From: Lysobacter arvi
GTDB lineage: Bacteria > Pseudomonadota > Gammaproteobacteria > Xanthomonadales > Xanthomonadaceae
Assembly (NCBI GenBank): GCA_031216755.1
Contig: JARUHG010000002.1
Span: forward strand, 492,994-556,993
Reading direction: 5' to 3'
Length of the DNA: 64,000 nucleotides
Shown here: positions 51,804 through 60,682 of the stretch, piece after piece
Layout of the letters: each line of letters opens with the position of its first letter
Position numbering within the stretch: the first letter of the stretch is position 1
Notes under the pieces: generated by a model
Seen by the model: the letters and a program-made list of their open reading frames with translations, nothing else
The model's database searches: none
Told to the model about the DNA's origin: nothing
Program-made: the position numbers and the translations under genes

Positions 51804-52253
51804 ATGGCCTATTTCTGGATCAAGACCGCCCACCTCGTGTTCGTGATGGCCTGGATGGCCGGCGTGTTCTACCTGCCGCGCATCCTGGTGAACCTCGCCG
51901 AGGCGGGGAACGAGCCCGCGGTGCGTGCGCGGCTGGTGCTGATGGGGCGCCGGCTGTACCGCTTCGGGCACATGATGTTCGGGTTGGCGTTCGCGTTCGG
52001 GCTGGTGCTGTGGCTGGGCTACAAGGTGCTCCCGGACTTTCCGACCATGGTCGGACCGGGCGCGGGGTGGCTGCACGCGAAGCTCGCGCTGGTCGTGCTG
52101 ATGCTCGTCCACTTCACGGTCGCGGGGCGCTGGCTGAAAGGCGTGGACGCGGGCAGGACGCTGCCGTCGTCGAAGGCGCTGCGCTGGTTCAACGAGCTCC
52201 CGGTGCTGCTGCTGGTGGCGATCGTCTTCCTCGTGCTCGCCAAGCCGTTCTGA
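51804..52253 (+). CDS. HemJ/CopD-like membrane protein
   Basis: 149 residues with four transmembrane segments. YFWIKTAHLVFVMAWMAGVFYLPRILVNLAE resembles the start of HemJ (UPF0093), the quinone-linked protoporphyrinogen oxidase, with the conserved His and the WMAGVFYLPR motif. GWLHAKLALVVLMLVHF carries a second His. Copper-resistance CopD-like proteins share this fold, so the function is open between the two. The start is the ATG at 51804. Confidence 0.75.
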   Translation: MAYFWIKTAHLVFVMAWMAGVFYLPRILVNLAEAGNEPAVRARLVLMGRRLYRFGHMMFGLAFAFGLVLWLGYKVLPDFPTMVGPGAGWLHAKLALVVLMLVHFTVAGRWLKGVDAGRTLPSSKALRWFNELPVLLLVAIVFLVLAKPF

Positions 52254-52343
52254 TCGCGCAGGGCCGGCGCGCCGGCTTCTCACCCCGTCTCAACCGGCGC
52301 CTGCTAAGGTGCGCCGCAATCCACCCACCCACGTGGAGCGCGA

Positions 52344-53489
52344 ATGGACGAGCGTTACTCGTTGATGCGCGGCGGGCTGCTGTACCGGCTCACGCATGCC
52401 GGCGGCGCGGCATGGACCGAACGCGCCTATGCGCCGTGGATCGCCTTCGCGCTGCTGATGATCGTGCTGGTGCCGGCGGTCGCGATGAGCGCCCACGACG
52501 GCCGGCTGCTGGACGGCGTCGCGGTGCCGCTGATCCGCGACTACAACGTCTGGGCACGGTTCGCCCTCGCGATGCCTGCGCTGGTGCTCGCCGCGCCGCT
52601 CGCCGACGAGCGCATGTGGCGCTCGCTCGATCACCTGCGCAGCCTGGTCGATCCGGCCGATCACGCGCAATTCGAGCGCGCGTTGAACCGGCTGCGCGGC
52701 TGGCGCGATTCGATCTGGCCGGAACTGTTGCTGTTCGCGGTGGCGATCTCCGGATCGTTCGCCGCACCGACGCTGCCGCTGTACGACCTGGTCGCGACAT
52801 GGCGCGACGACGGCGCGCAGCTCACGCCGGCCGGGCTGTGGCTGACGTGGGTGGGGTTTCCCGTGTTCCGCTTCCTCACGCTGCTGTGGCTGTGGCGTTT
52901 CCTGCTGTGGGTCTGCCTGCTGGCGCGCTTCGCGCGGCTGGACCTCGCCCTGCACGCCGCGCACCCGGACGGCTGCGGCGGCGTCGCCTTCCTGGGCTAC
53001 GCGCATGCGTCGTTCCTGGTGATGCCGCTCGTCGGCAGCCTGCTGGTCGCCGGCAGTTGCGCGGTGGAGGTCGAGCACCTCGGCGTGCGCCTGACCAGCC
53101 TGCACCTGCTGCTCGGCGGCTACGTGGTGTTCGCGATCGCGTTCGTGCTCGCGCCGCTGTTGCTGCTCACGCCCAAGCTGGCGGCGCTCAAGCGCAACAG
53201 CCTGCTCGCGTACGGGGCACTGGGGACCGATACGTCGGAGGAATTCGAAAGCCGCTGGCTCGGCCGCGCGCGTCGCGCCGCCGCGCCGATCCTCAACGCG
53301 GGCGATGCCTCGGCGCTGGCGGATCTCACCGCGGTGTACGCGACCGCGAACCGGATGGGCACGGTGCCGGTGCAGCGCTGGATCCTGCTGCAGTTCCTCG
53401 GCGCGACGGTGCTGCCGCTCCTGCCGCTGGCCCTGCTGGTCATGCCGCTGGACCAGCTGCTGCAGAAACTGTTCTCGATGCTGGTGTGA
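52344..53489 (+). CDS. Polytopic membrane protein, unknown function
   Basis: 381 residues with about seven hydrophobic segments (near residues 30-50, 72-92, 132-152, 172-205, 225-245, 257-280 and 350-375). A charged loop (DERMWRSLDHLRSLVDPADHAQFERALNRLRGWRD) follows the second segment. The family is not recognised. It is 90 bases downstream of the HemJ-like gene on the same strand. No transport or catalytic motif was found. Confidence 0.65.
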   Translation: MDERYSLMRGGLLYRLTHAGGAAWTERAYAPWIAFALLMIVLVPAVAMSAHDGRLLDGVAVPLIRDYNVWARFALAMPALVLAAPLADERMWRSLDHLRSLVDPADHAQFERALNRLRGWRDSIWPELLLFAVAISGSFAAPTLPLYDLVATWRDDGAQLTPAGLWLTWVGFPVFRFLTLLWLWRFLLWVCLLARFARLDLALHAAHPDGCGGVAFLGYAHASFLVMPLVGSLLVAGSCAVEVEHLGVRLTSLHLLLGGYVVFAIAFVLAPLLLLTPKLAALKRNSLLAYGALGTDTSEEFESRWLGRARRAAAPILNAGDASALADLTAVYATANRMGTVPVQRWILLQFLGATVLPLLPLALLVMPLDQLLQKLFSMLV

Positions 53490-53513
53490 CGCGTGCCCGC
53501 GGGCACGCCGGGG

Positions 53514-53732
53514 TCAGACGCCGCGCACGCGGATCTCGACCTCGTCCACGACCACCGTCTGGCCCGCGCGGATCTTGCAGGTCTTGCGCAGTTCGACCTC
53601 GCCGTCGACCGTCACCGCACCGCTGGCGACGATCGCCTTCCCCGCGCCGCCGCTGTCGCACAGGCCGACCAGCTTGAGCAGCTGGTTGAGTTCGACGTGG
53701 TCGCGGTCGAGTTCGAAATCGATGTGCTGCAT
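53514..53732 (-). CDS. S4-domain RNA-binding protein (YbcJ-like)
   Basis: 72 residues: an S4 domain with ELNQLLKLVGLCDSGGAGKAIVASGAVTVDGEVELRKTCKIRAGQTV. YbcJ-type proteins are tiny stand-alone S4 proteins that bind RNA. It begins with MQHIDFELDRDHVEL. It converges with the membrane protein gene on its left. Confidence 0.92.
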   Translation of the reverse strand: MQHIDFELDRDHVELNQLLKLVGLCDSGGAGKAIVASGAVTVDGEVELRKTCKIRAGQTVVVDEVEIRVRGV

Positions 53733-53768
53733 GGGGCGGGCCGGCGGGCGAGGGCGCTCAGGATACGC

Positions 53769-54041
53769 TCAAGCGTCCGCGCACAGCGCGCGCTTCTGCT
53801 CGGGACGCAGTTGCTTGATGGCATGTTCGGCGCGGCTGGCCGACGCGCGGTCCGGATGCGGGAACTGCGCCAGCAGGCGAACCGGCGGGCGCGAGCGGGT
53901 GTAACGCGCGCCCTTTCCGGCCACGTGCTGCGCGTACCGGCGCGCCACGTCGGTCGTGATGCCGGTGTACAGGCTGCCGTCGCGGCATTCCAGCAGGTAG
54001 ACGAACCAGCGCGCGGTCGTGTCGGCGGTATCGGAGCTCAT
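53769..54041 (-). CDS. GIY-YIG nuclease-domain protein (UPF0213-like)
   Basis: 90 residues with WFVYLLECRDGSLYTGITTDVARRYAQH, the GIY-YIG motif written as VYLL...LYTGIT with the conserved Arg, and HAIKQLRPEQKRAL later. These single-domain proteins have an inferred nuclease role and no established substrate. The ATG overlaps the stop of the next upstream gene by four bases. Confidence 0.88.
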   Translation of the reverse strand: MSSDTADTTARWFVYLLECRDGSLYTGITTDVARRYAQHVAGKGARYTRSRPPVRLLAQFPHPDRASASRAEHAIKQLRPEQKRALCADA

Positions 54042-54628
54042 GCCAGGTAATCGTACAGCCGGTAGATCCACGACAGTTCGTAGGCGATCGCGAAGGCGAC
54101 GAACGCCCGGTGGAAGCGCTCGCTGGACACCTTCGTCGCGACCAGGCAGAGCACGACGAGCACTGCGTTGCGGATCGGGTACTCGATGCGCAAATGCGCG
54201 TAGTAGGGCTTGCCCTTGATCAGCGTGTCGACGAGGTCGATCGCGTACGACGCCGCCATGATCCCGAAGAACCATGCGCGTCGTGACTGGAAGTAGTCGC
54301 GCCAACCGGCGTAATCGGCCAGGTCGTCGGGAAACAGCAGCGTGCACAGCAGGAACAGCACGACCACGTACAGGACGAGGAACGCGTAGGACGTGAAGGT
54401 CCACGGATGCACGCGCGCCAGCGCGAATTCCCACCACCAGAAGTGCACCAGCGTGATGAACATCGACAGCGCCCACGCCAGGTGCACGCCGTAGATGCGC
54501 TCGCGGCCGGGATGCTGCACGAACTTCGCCAGGCCCTTGAGCAGGGTGGTGAGCGCCAGGCCCAGCACGATGCCGAGCACGATACGGATGTGGCCGAACT
54601 GCGGATCGCTGGCGGCGGTCGTGTCCAT
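54038..54628 (-). CDS. Polytopic membrane protein, unknown function
   Basis: 196 residues with about five or six hydrophobic segments (IVLGIVLGLALTTLLKGLA, VHLAWALSMFITLVHFWWWEF, SYAFLVLYVVVLFLLCTLLF and others) and polar, Tyr/Trp-rich loops. It is translationally coupled to the GIY-YIG gene by a four-base overlap. I do not recognise a named family. Small conserved inner-membrane proteins of this size are common and mostly uncharacterised. Confidence 0.7.
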   Translation of the reverse strand: MDTTAASDPQFGHIRIVLGIVLGLALTTLLKGLAKFVQHPGRERIYGVHLAWALSMFITLVHFWWWEFALARVHPWTFTSYAFLVLYVVVLFLLCTLLFPDDLADYAGWRDYFQSRRAWFFGIMAASYAIDLVDTLIKGKPYYAHLRIEYPIRNAVLVVLCLVATKVSSERFHRAFVAFAIAYELSWIYRLYDYLA

Positions 54629-54718
54629 GGCGCGCCCGGGGAGCCTGTGGTCGTCTGCGCGAGCATAGACATCGGCGCGGCGTGGCGCATTCACGCCGGC
54701 AGCTGCGATCATGTCGGC

Positions 54719-56134
<1,416 letters not shown>

Positions 56135-56279
56135 GTTGCCGTCGTGGCGGCGGAAGGCGCGGTGCAGGCCTGCCGTTTGCGCGTCGCGGCATCGGCAAGC
56201 CACGTGGCGTGCGGCGAAGCTGCGCCCGGCCTGTATTGTCCGGACGGTCTGTTGGGTCTGCGCCTTTTCGATATGGGTG

Positions 56280-56660
56280 CTTCGCGAGTACGAGCGTGAT
56301 CGCGCGTCCCGGCCCTCACCCCAACCCCTCTCCCGGTGGGAGAGGGGCTGAAACCACCGTCATTCCAGCGGAAGCTGGAATCCATGTGGATCTTTGGCTT
56401 TTCGAAAAGGGCGTGCAGCGCGAGTTACGAGCGTGATCGCGCGTCCCGGCCCTCACCCCAACCCCTCTCCCGGTGGGAGAGGGGCTTGAACCGCCGTCAT
56501 TCCAGCGGAAGCTGGAATCCATGTGGATCTTTGGCTTTTCGAAAAGGGCGTGCATCGCGAGTACGAGCGTGATCGCGCGTCCCGGCCCGCACCCCAACCC
56601 CTCTCCGGGTGGGAGAGGGGCTTGGGCCGCCGGCATTCCAGCGGAAGCCGAGCCGCTGTT
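56280..56660 (-). repeat. Tandem array D: three units of the two-hairpin repeat
   Basis: Units with TCATTCCAGCGGAAGCTGG at 56360 and 56497 (137 bases apart) and a diverged third near 56632 are followed by a truncated end. Orientation is as in array C. It lies between convergent dbpA and doxX. The rest of the gap 56135-56775 has no gene. Confidence 0.9.
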
Positions 56661-56775
56661 CACGAGCGGAAGCGGTTGAGCTTGATCCTGCTTCTGCCGC
56701 GCAACGACACCGCCACGCGCGACAGCGCAAAGGCCGGTTGCAGCCACGTCACGCAGCCACAACCGACCAGACGCA

Positions 56776-57171
56776 TCACCTCTGGTTGAACGCGTACTTC
56801 CCCGGCCCCAACAGCGCGATGGCCGCGCCCGTCACCAGGTACATCACCTGCAGTTCGATCGCCCAGCCGCCCTGGTCGTTGAGGTGGCCGATGTCGCCCA
56901 GATGCACCAGGTACAGCGCGAACAGCATGTTGACGACGATCAGGATGCCGCCGATGCGCGAGAAGAAGCCGGTGATGACCATCAGCGGGGCGATGACTTC
57001 GCCGACGATCACGCCATAGGCGAAGAAGCCGGGAAACCCCTGCGTTTCGACCAGTTTGAAGATGCCGTCGAGCCCGCCCTCGAGCTTGCTCAGGCCATGC
57101 AGGAAAACCAGTACGCCGAGCGCGATGCGGAGAATCAGCTTGCCGATGTCTTGCTGGGTGCTGCCGTTCAT
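56776..57171 (-). CDS. DoxX-family membrane protein
   Basis: 131 residues from the ATG at 57171, with four transmembrane segments. ILRIALGVLVFLHGLSKL is the DoxX start, and YGVIVGEVIAPLMVITGFFSRIGGILIVVNM follows. DoxX proteins sit in the inner membrane; roles in redox or small-molecule export have been proposed but none is general. It stands alone with a gap of 105 bases to gspB. Confidence 0.9.
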   Translation of the reverse strand: MNGSTQQDIGKLILRIALGVLVFLHGLSKLEGGLDGIFKLVETQGFPGFFAYGVIVGEVIAPLMVITGFFSRIGGILIVVNMLFALYLVHLGDIGHLNDQGGWAIELQVMYLVTGAAIALLGPGKYAFNQR

Positions 57172-57276
57172 GCGGTACCCCCTCGGTTTGGACAGGCGTG
57201 CTTTCGGACGGTCGTGCGTTCCACGGGACTGCGATGACAGGCGGATCGTCCGCCGCCGCCGCGTCCGGTGCAACCG

Positions 57277-58128
57277 TCAACGCAGGGGAAGGGCGACGCG
57301 GCGGCCGTGCCAGTTGAGCACCACGCCGTCGGCCGCGATCTCCTCCACCACCGCCTCGCCGACGCGGTCGCCCGGGCCGACGCGCGCGCCGTCGATGATC
57401 GCGAACCGCTGCGCCGGCGTGGGGCCGAACATGTGCATGCTGATCTTCAGCGCCGGCAGTTGTTCGCGTTCGCCGGGCGAGAGATCGGCCAGGCGGACGG
57501 GCGCACCGGTCGCGGGCGGCGGCAACGGCAGCGGCGCGACGGGCGCGGCCGTGGCCGCGGGCGAACGCGAGGCCGCGGGTGGTGCGGCGGCGTTGGCGAT
57601 GGCCTGCCGATAGCGGTCGTCCGTGCGTGCCGGCGGCGGTGCCGATGGCGCGGGTGCGGTCGGTGCCGGCGCTTCCGGGTCGGTCTGCGTCGGCGCCGTG
57701 GGCGTCTGCGCGGTCGGCGGCGGATAGGCCGCGGAGGCCGCCGCATACACGTCGTCTTCGACGGGCTGCACGGGTTCGGGCTCGGCGCCCGCGATCGGCT
57801 TCGAACGCGGCAACGGTGCGGCCGACGGCGGCGCGGTGGCCGTCGCGGGCTCGGCAGGCGGCTCCGTCATCGCCGGAGCGGATACGGACGGTTCGCCCGG
57901 AACGTCCGTCACGGCGTCGGCCGGCGGCGCCTCCGGCGCGCGATCCCACAGGCCCCAGGCCAGCGCGACGACCGCGATCGCCGCTGCGGCGCCGGCGAAC
58001 CAGAACGGCCATCGGCGGCGGGTCGCGACGTTGCGAGGCGCCGGCGGAAGTTCCGCGCGCAGGTCGGGCATTTCGCCGCGTCGGCGTTGCGCTTCGGATT
58101 TGCGCAGGGCGTCGAGGATCAACGACAT
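57277..58128 (-). CDS. gspB: General secretion pathway protein GspB
   Basis: 283 residues: MSLILDALRKSEAQRRRGEMPDL is the GspB signature, then a transmembrane segment (about 43-61), a Pro/Ala-rich periplasmic linker of about 140 residues and a C-terminal PilZ/PDZ-like domain (ISMHMFGPTPAQRFAIIDGARVGPGDRVGEAVVEEI). GspB acts with ExeA to position the type II secretin in the outer membrane. It is 4 bases from exeA. No other type II genes are in the window. Confidence 0.9.
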   Translation of the reverse strand: MSLILDALRKSEAQRRRGEMPDLRAELPPAPRNVATRRRWPFWFAGAAAAIAVVALAWGLWDRAPEAPPADAVTDVPGEPSVSAPAMTEPPAEPATATAPPSAAPLPRSKPIAGAEPEPVQPVEDDVYAAASAAYPPPTAQTPTAPTQTDPEAPAPTAPAPSAPPPARTDDRYRQAIANAAAPPAASRSPAATAAPVAPLPLPPPATGAPVRLADLSPGEREQLPALKISMHMFGPTPAQRFAIIDGARVGPGDRVGEAVVEEIAADGVVLNWHGRRVALPLR

Positions 58129-58132
58129 CGCG

Positions 58133-59419
58133 TCACTTCGCTCCCGTGGCGGAAGAGGTCACTGCCGCGCGGTCCGGCGCCGGGTTGGCGGCCAGCGCCA
58201 TCAGCGTGGCCGGACCGACCACGCCGTCGTCGGCCAGGCCGGCGTCCCGCTGGAAGCGCCGCACGGCGTCCTGCATCGCCGCGTCGAACACCGCCGGCGC
58301 GTCCGATGCAGGCAGGTACGCGGGACGCAGGCGATGCGAGATCCACTCGACCACCGCGCCGTTCGCACCCGGCGTCAGCGGCGCGTCGCGCAATGCGGCC
58401 GCGAAGCGTTCGGCGTCCAGCGACGGAACGGGTTCCGGTGCGACCACCGCGCGTGTCGCGGGCGCTGCCGGAACGGCGGCGACCGCCGCCGTGGACGTCG
58501 CCGCCGCCGGCGTGCGCGGCCACCACCAGGCGGCGACGCCCATCGAGGCCAGCAGCAGCGCGGCCACGGGCAGGGCGAACACCCAGCGCCGTGTACGAGG
58601 CGCCCTGGACGGCAGCACTTCGGCGGCGGCACGATCGATCCAGCGCGCATCCAGCAGCGGTACGTCGTGTGCGAAGCCGGCGAGCAGGCTGCGTTCGGCG
58701 ATGACGTTGATCAGCCGCGGCACGCCGCCCGAGTGCGCATGGATGCGCTTGACCGCCGAGGCGTCGAACGGAAAACGCGAGCCGCCTGCGACCCGATACC
58801 GGTGCCGCAGGTATTCGCCGGTTTCCACCGCGTCCAGCGGGGTCAGGTGGAAGCGCGCGGTGATGCGCTGCGCCAGCTGCCGCAGGTCGTCGCGCGCGAG
58901 CATGCCGCGCAGTTCCGGCTGCGCCAGCAGCACGATCTGCAGCAGCTTCTGCGTCGGCGTTTCCAGGTTGGTCAGCAGCCGCACCTGTTCGAGCGCGTCC
59001 ACCGACAGGTTCTGCGCCTCGTCGATCACCAGCACCACGCGCAGGCCCTGTGCATACGCATCGAGCAGGTAGGCGTTGAGCGCGTCGACCAGCGCCTTCG
59101 TGCTCCCGTGCCGGCCTTCGATGTCGATGTGCAGTTCTTCGCAGATCGATTCGAGCAGTTCGACCGGCGTGAGGCGCGGATTGAGCACGAGCGCGACGCG
59201 GGTGTTCTCGGGCACCTGCTCGAGCAACAGCCGGCACAGCGTGGTCTTGCCCGTGCCGACTTCGCCGGTGAGCTGCACGAATCCGCCCCCGCCGCCCTGC
59301 GTGATCCCGAACAGCAGGTGCGCCAGCGCGTCGCGGTGGCGTTCGCTGAGGAAGACGAAGCGCGGATCCGGCGTGATCGAGAACGGCGGCTCGATCAGGC
59401 CGTAGTGCTCCAGGTACAT
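58133..59419 (-). CDS. exeA: ExeA-type AAA ATPase of type II secretion
   Basis: 428 residues from the ATG at 59419 (MYLEHYGLIEPPFSITPDPRF). The Walker A motif is TGEVGTGKTTL and Walker B is VVLVIDEAQNL. A transmembrane segment (about 282-300) is followed by an Ala-rich linker and a C-terminal peptidoglycan-binding domain (RFQRDAGLADDGVVGPATLMAL). ExeA binds peptidoglycan and helps assemble the secretin with GspB. The gene order exeA-gspB is the common one. Confidence 0.92.
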   Translation of the reverse strand: MYLEHYGLIEPPFSITPDPRFVFLSERHRDALAHLLFGITQGGGGGFVQLTGEVGTGKTTLCRLLLEQVPENTRVALVLNPRLTPVELLESICEELHIDIEGRHGSTKALVDALNAYLLDAYAQGLRVVLVIDEAQNLSVDALEQVRLLTNLETPTQKLLQIVLLAQPELRGMLARDDLRQLAQRITARFHLTPLDAVETGEYLRHRYRVAGGSRFPFDASAVKRIHAHSGGVPRLINVIAERSLLAGFAHDVPLLDARWIDRAAAEVLPSRAPRTRRWVFALPVAALLLASMGVAAWWWPRTPAAATSTAAVAAVPAAPATRAVVAPEPVPSLDAERFAAALRDAPLTPGANGAVVEWISHRLRPAYLPASDAPAVFDAAMQDAVRRFQRDAGLADDGVVGPATLMALAANPAPDRAAVTSSATGAK

Positions 59420-59461
59420 GGGCAGGCGGCTTGGCGGCGTTGGGACAAGGGTACAGAAAGC

Positions 59462-59536
59462 AGGAGTGAGTGGAGAGGAGTGAGGAGTGAGTGGTGGGCT
59501 GCTTTGCTCACTTCCCACTCCTCTCCACTCACTCCT
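59462..59536. repeat. Perfect 21-bp inverted repeat with 33-base loop
   Basis: Arms at 59462-59482 and 59516-59536 are exact reverse complements, built from GAGTGAG and GGAGAGG words. The right arm overlaps the stop codon of the EamA gene by two bases; the whole lies between that stop and the exeA start. It may end the EamA transcript, though no T run is seen. Confidence 0.85.
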
Positions 59537-60464
59537 AGCCCTTTGCTTCGGCCGTGCCCAGCAGTTCGGGATCGACCCGATGCGGCCGCCCGAGCAGCGG
59601 GTGGATGAACACGGCGGCGAGGATGATCACCACGCCGATATAGAACAGCGGCGTCAGTTCGCGCTGCTCGCCGAGCAGCAGCGCGGCCAGCGCGATCGCG
59701 TAGACCGGCTCCAGGTTCACCGCCAGCTGCTGCGCGAACGCGCTCATGTGGCGCAGCGCGGCCAGCGACAGGCTGAACGGGAGCAGCGTGCAAGCAAGCG
59801 CCAGGCCGAGCAGCAGCGCGCCGTCGTGCGCGGTCGGCACCACCAGCAACGGTCCGGCGAAGGCCGGAAACAACCACGGCATCAGCGGCGCAAGCAGGGT
59901 GAGCGTGAGCACGCCGGCGCCGAGTTCCAGCGCGGTGACGGTGAGCGGATCGCCGTGCTCGACCATGCGCTTGTTGAGCGAGCCGAACACCGCGACCAGC
60001 AGCGCCGACAACGCGCCGACCGCGATGCCCGCGCGCATGCCGGCCGGCACGCCGCCGACCACCAGCACCACGCCGGGCAGCACCATCAGGCCCAGCGCGA
60101 GTTCGCGCTTGGAGAAGCGCGTGCGCGTGAGCCACGGTTCGATCATCGCCACGAACACCGTGCCCAGCGCCATGCAGGTCGCGCCGACGGAAGCGTTCGA
60201 CAGCTTGATCGCCCCGTAGAACGTGAGCCAATGCAGCGCCACCAGCGCACCGATGCCGGCATAGGCGAGCAGGGTGCGCGCCGACATCGCCCGCAGTCCG
60301 CGCCACACGCGCGGCACCAGCGCCAGCGCCGCCACCACGAGCAGCATCCGCCACCACACCAACGGCAACGCGGGCAGCGTGATGAGCTTGCCCAGGATCG
60401 CCGTGAACCCCCACAACAACACGCAGAAATGGATTTGCAGGTGGGCCTTGCGGGTCGGGGTCAT
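59535..60464 (-). CDS. EamA-family (DMT) transporter
   Basis: 309 residues with ten transmembrane segments in two five-helix halves. HFCVLLWGFTAILGKLI begins the first EamA repeat, and GAGVLTLTLLAPL and LEPVYAIALAALLLGEQRELTPLFYIGVVIILAAVF end the second. DMT members export amino acids, metabolites or drugs; the substrate is unknown. It starts 218 bases from the divergent TonB receptor. Confidence 0.9.
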   Translation of the reverse strand: MTPTRKAHLQIHFCVLLWGFTAILGKLITLPALPLVWWRMLLVVAALALVPRVWRGLRAMSARTLLAYAGIGALVALHWLTFYGAIKLSNASVGATCMALGTVFVAMIEPWLTRTRFSKRELALGLMVLPGVVLVVGGVPAGMRAGIAVGALSALLVAVFGSLNKRMVEHGDPLTVTALELGAGVLTLTLLAPLMPWLFPAFAGPLLVVPTAHDGALLLGLALACTLLPFSLSLAALRHMSAFAQQLAVNLEPVYAIALAALLLGEQRELTPLFYIGVVIILAAVFIHPLLGRPHRVDPELLGTAEAKG

Positions 60465-60682
60465 GCGGGGCGACGCGTGGCAGGACGGGTGGGCATTGTC
60501 GCCGCAGCCGCGGCAGGCGTGGTGTTCGAAGCGTAGGGCGCCCGGCTCGCCGGGTGTGCTTCGCTTGCCCGGCGACTACATCGGACCTGCGGCACAGTCT
60601 TTGCCGAACCGGCCCGAACCCCTAGCAAATTATTAACAAACCGTTTTAGGCTGGGGCCCTCCGCCAACGCCAGGGAGTGCCC

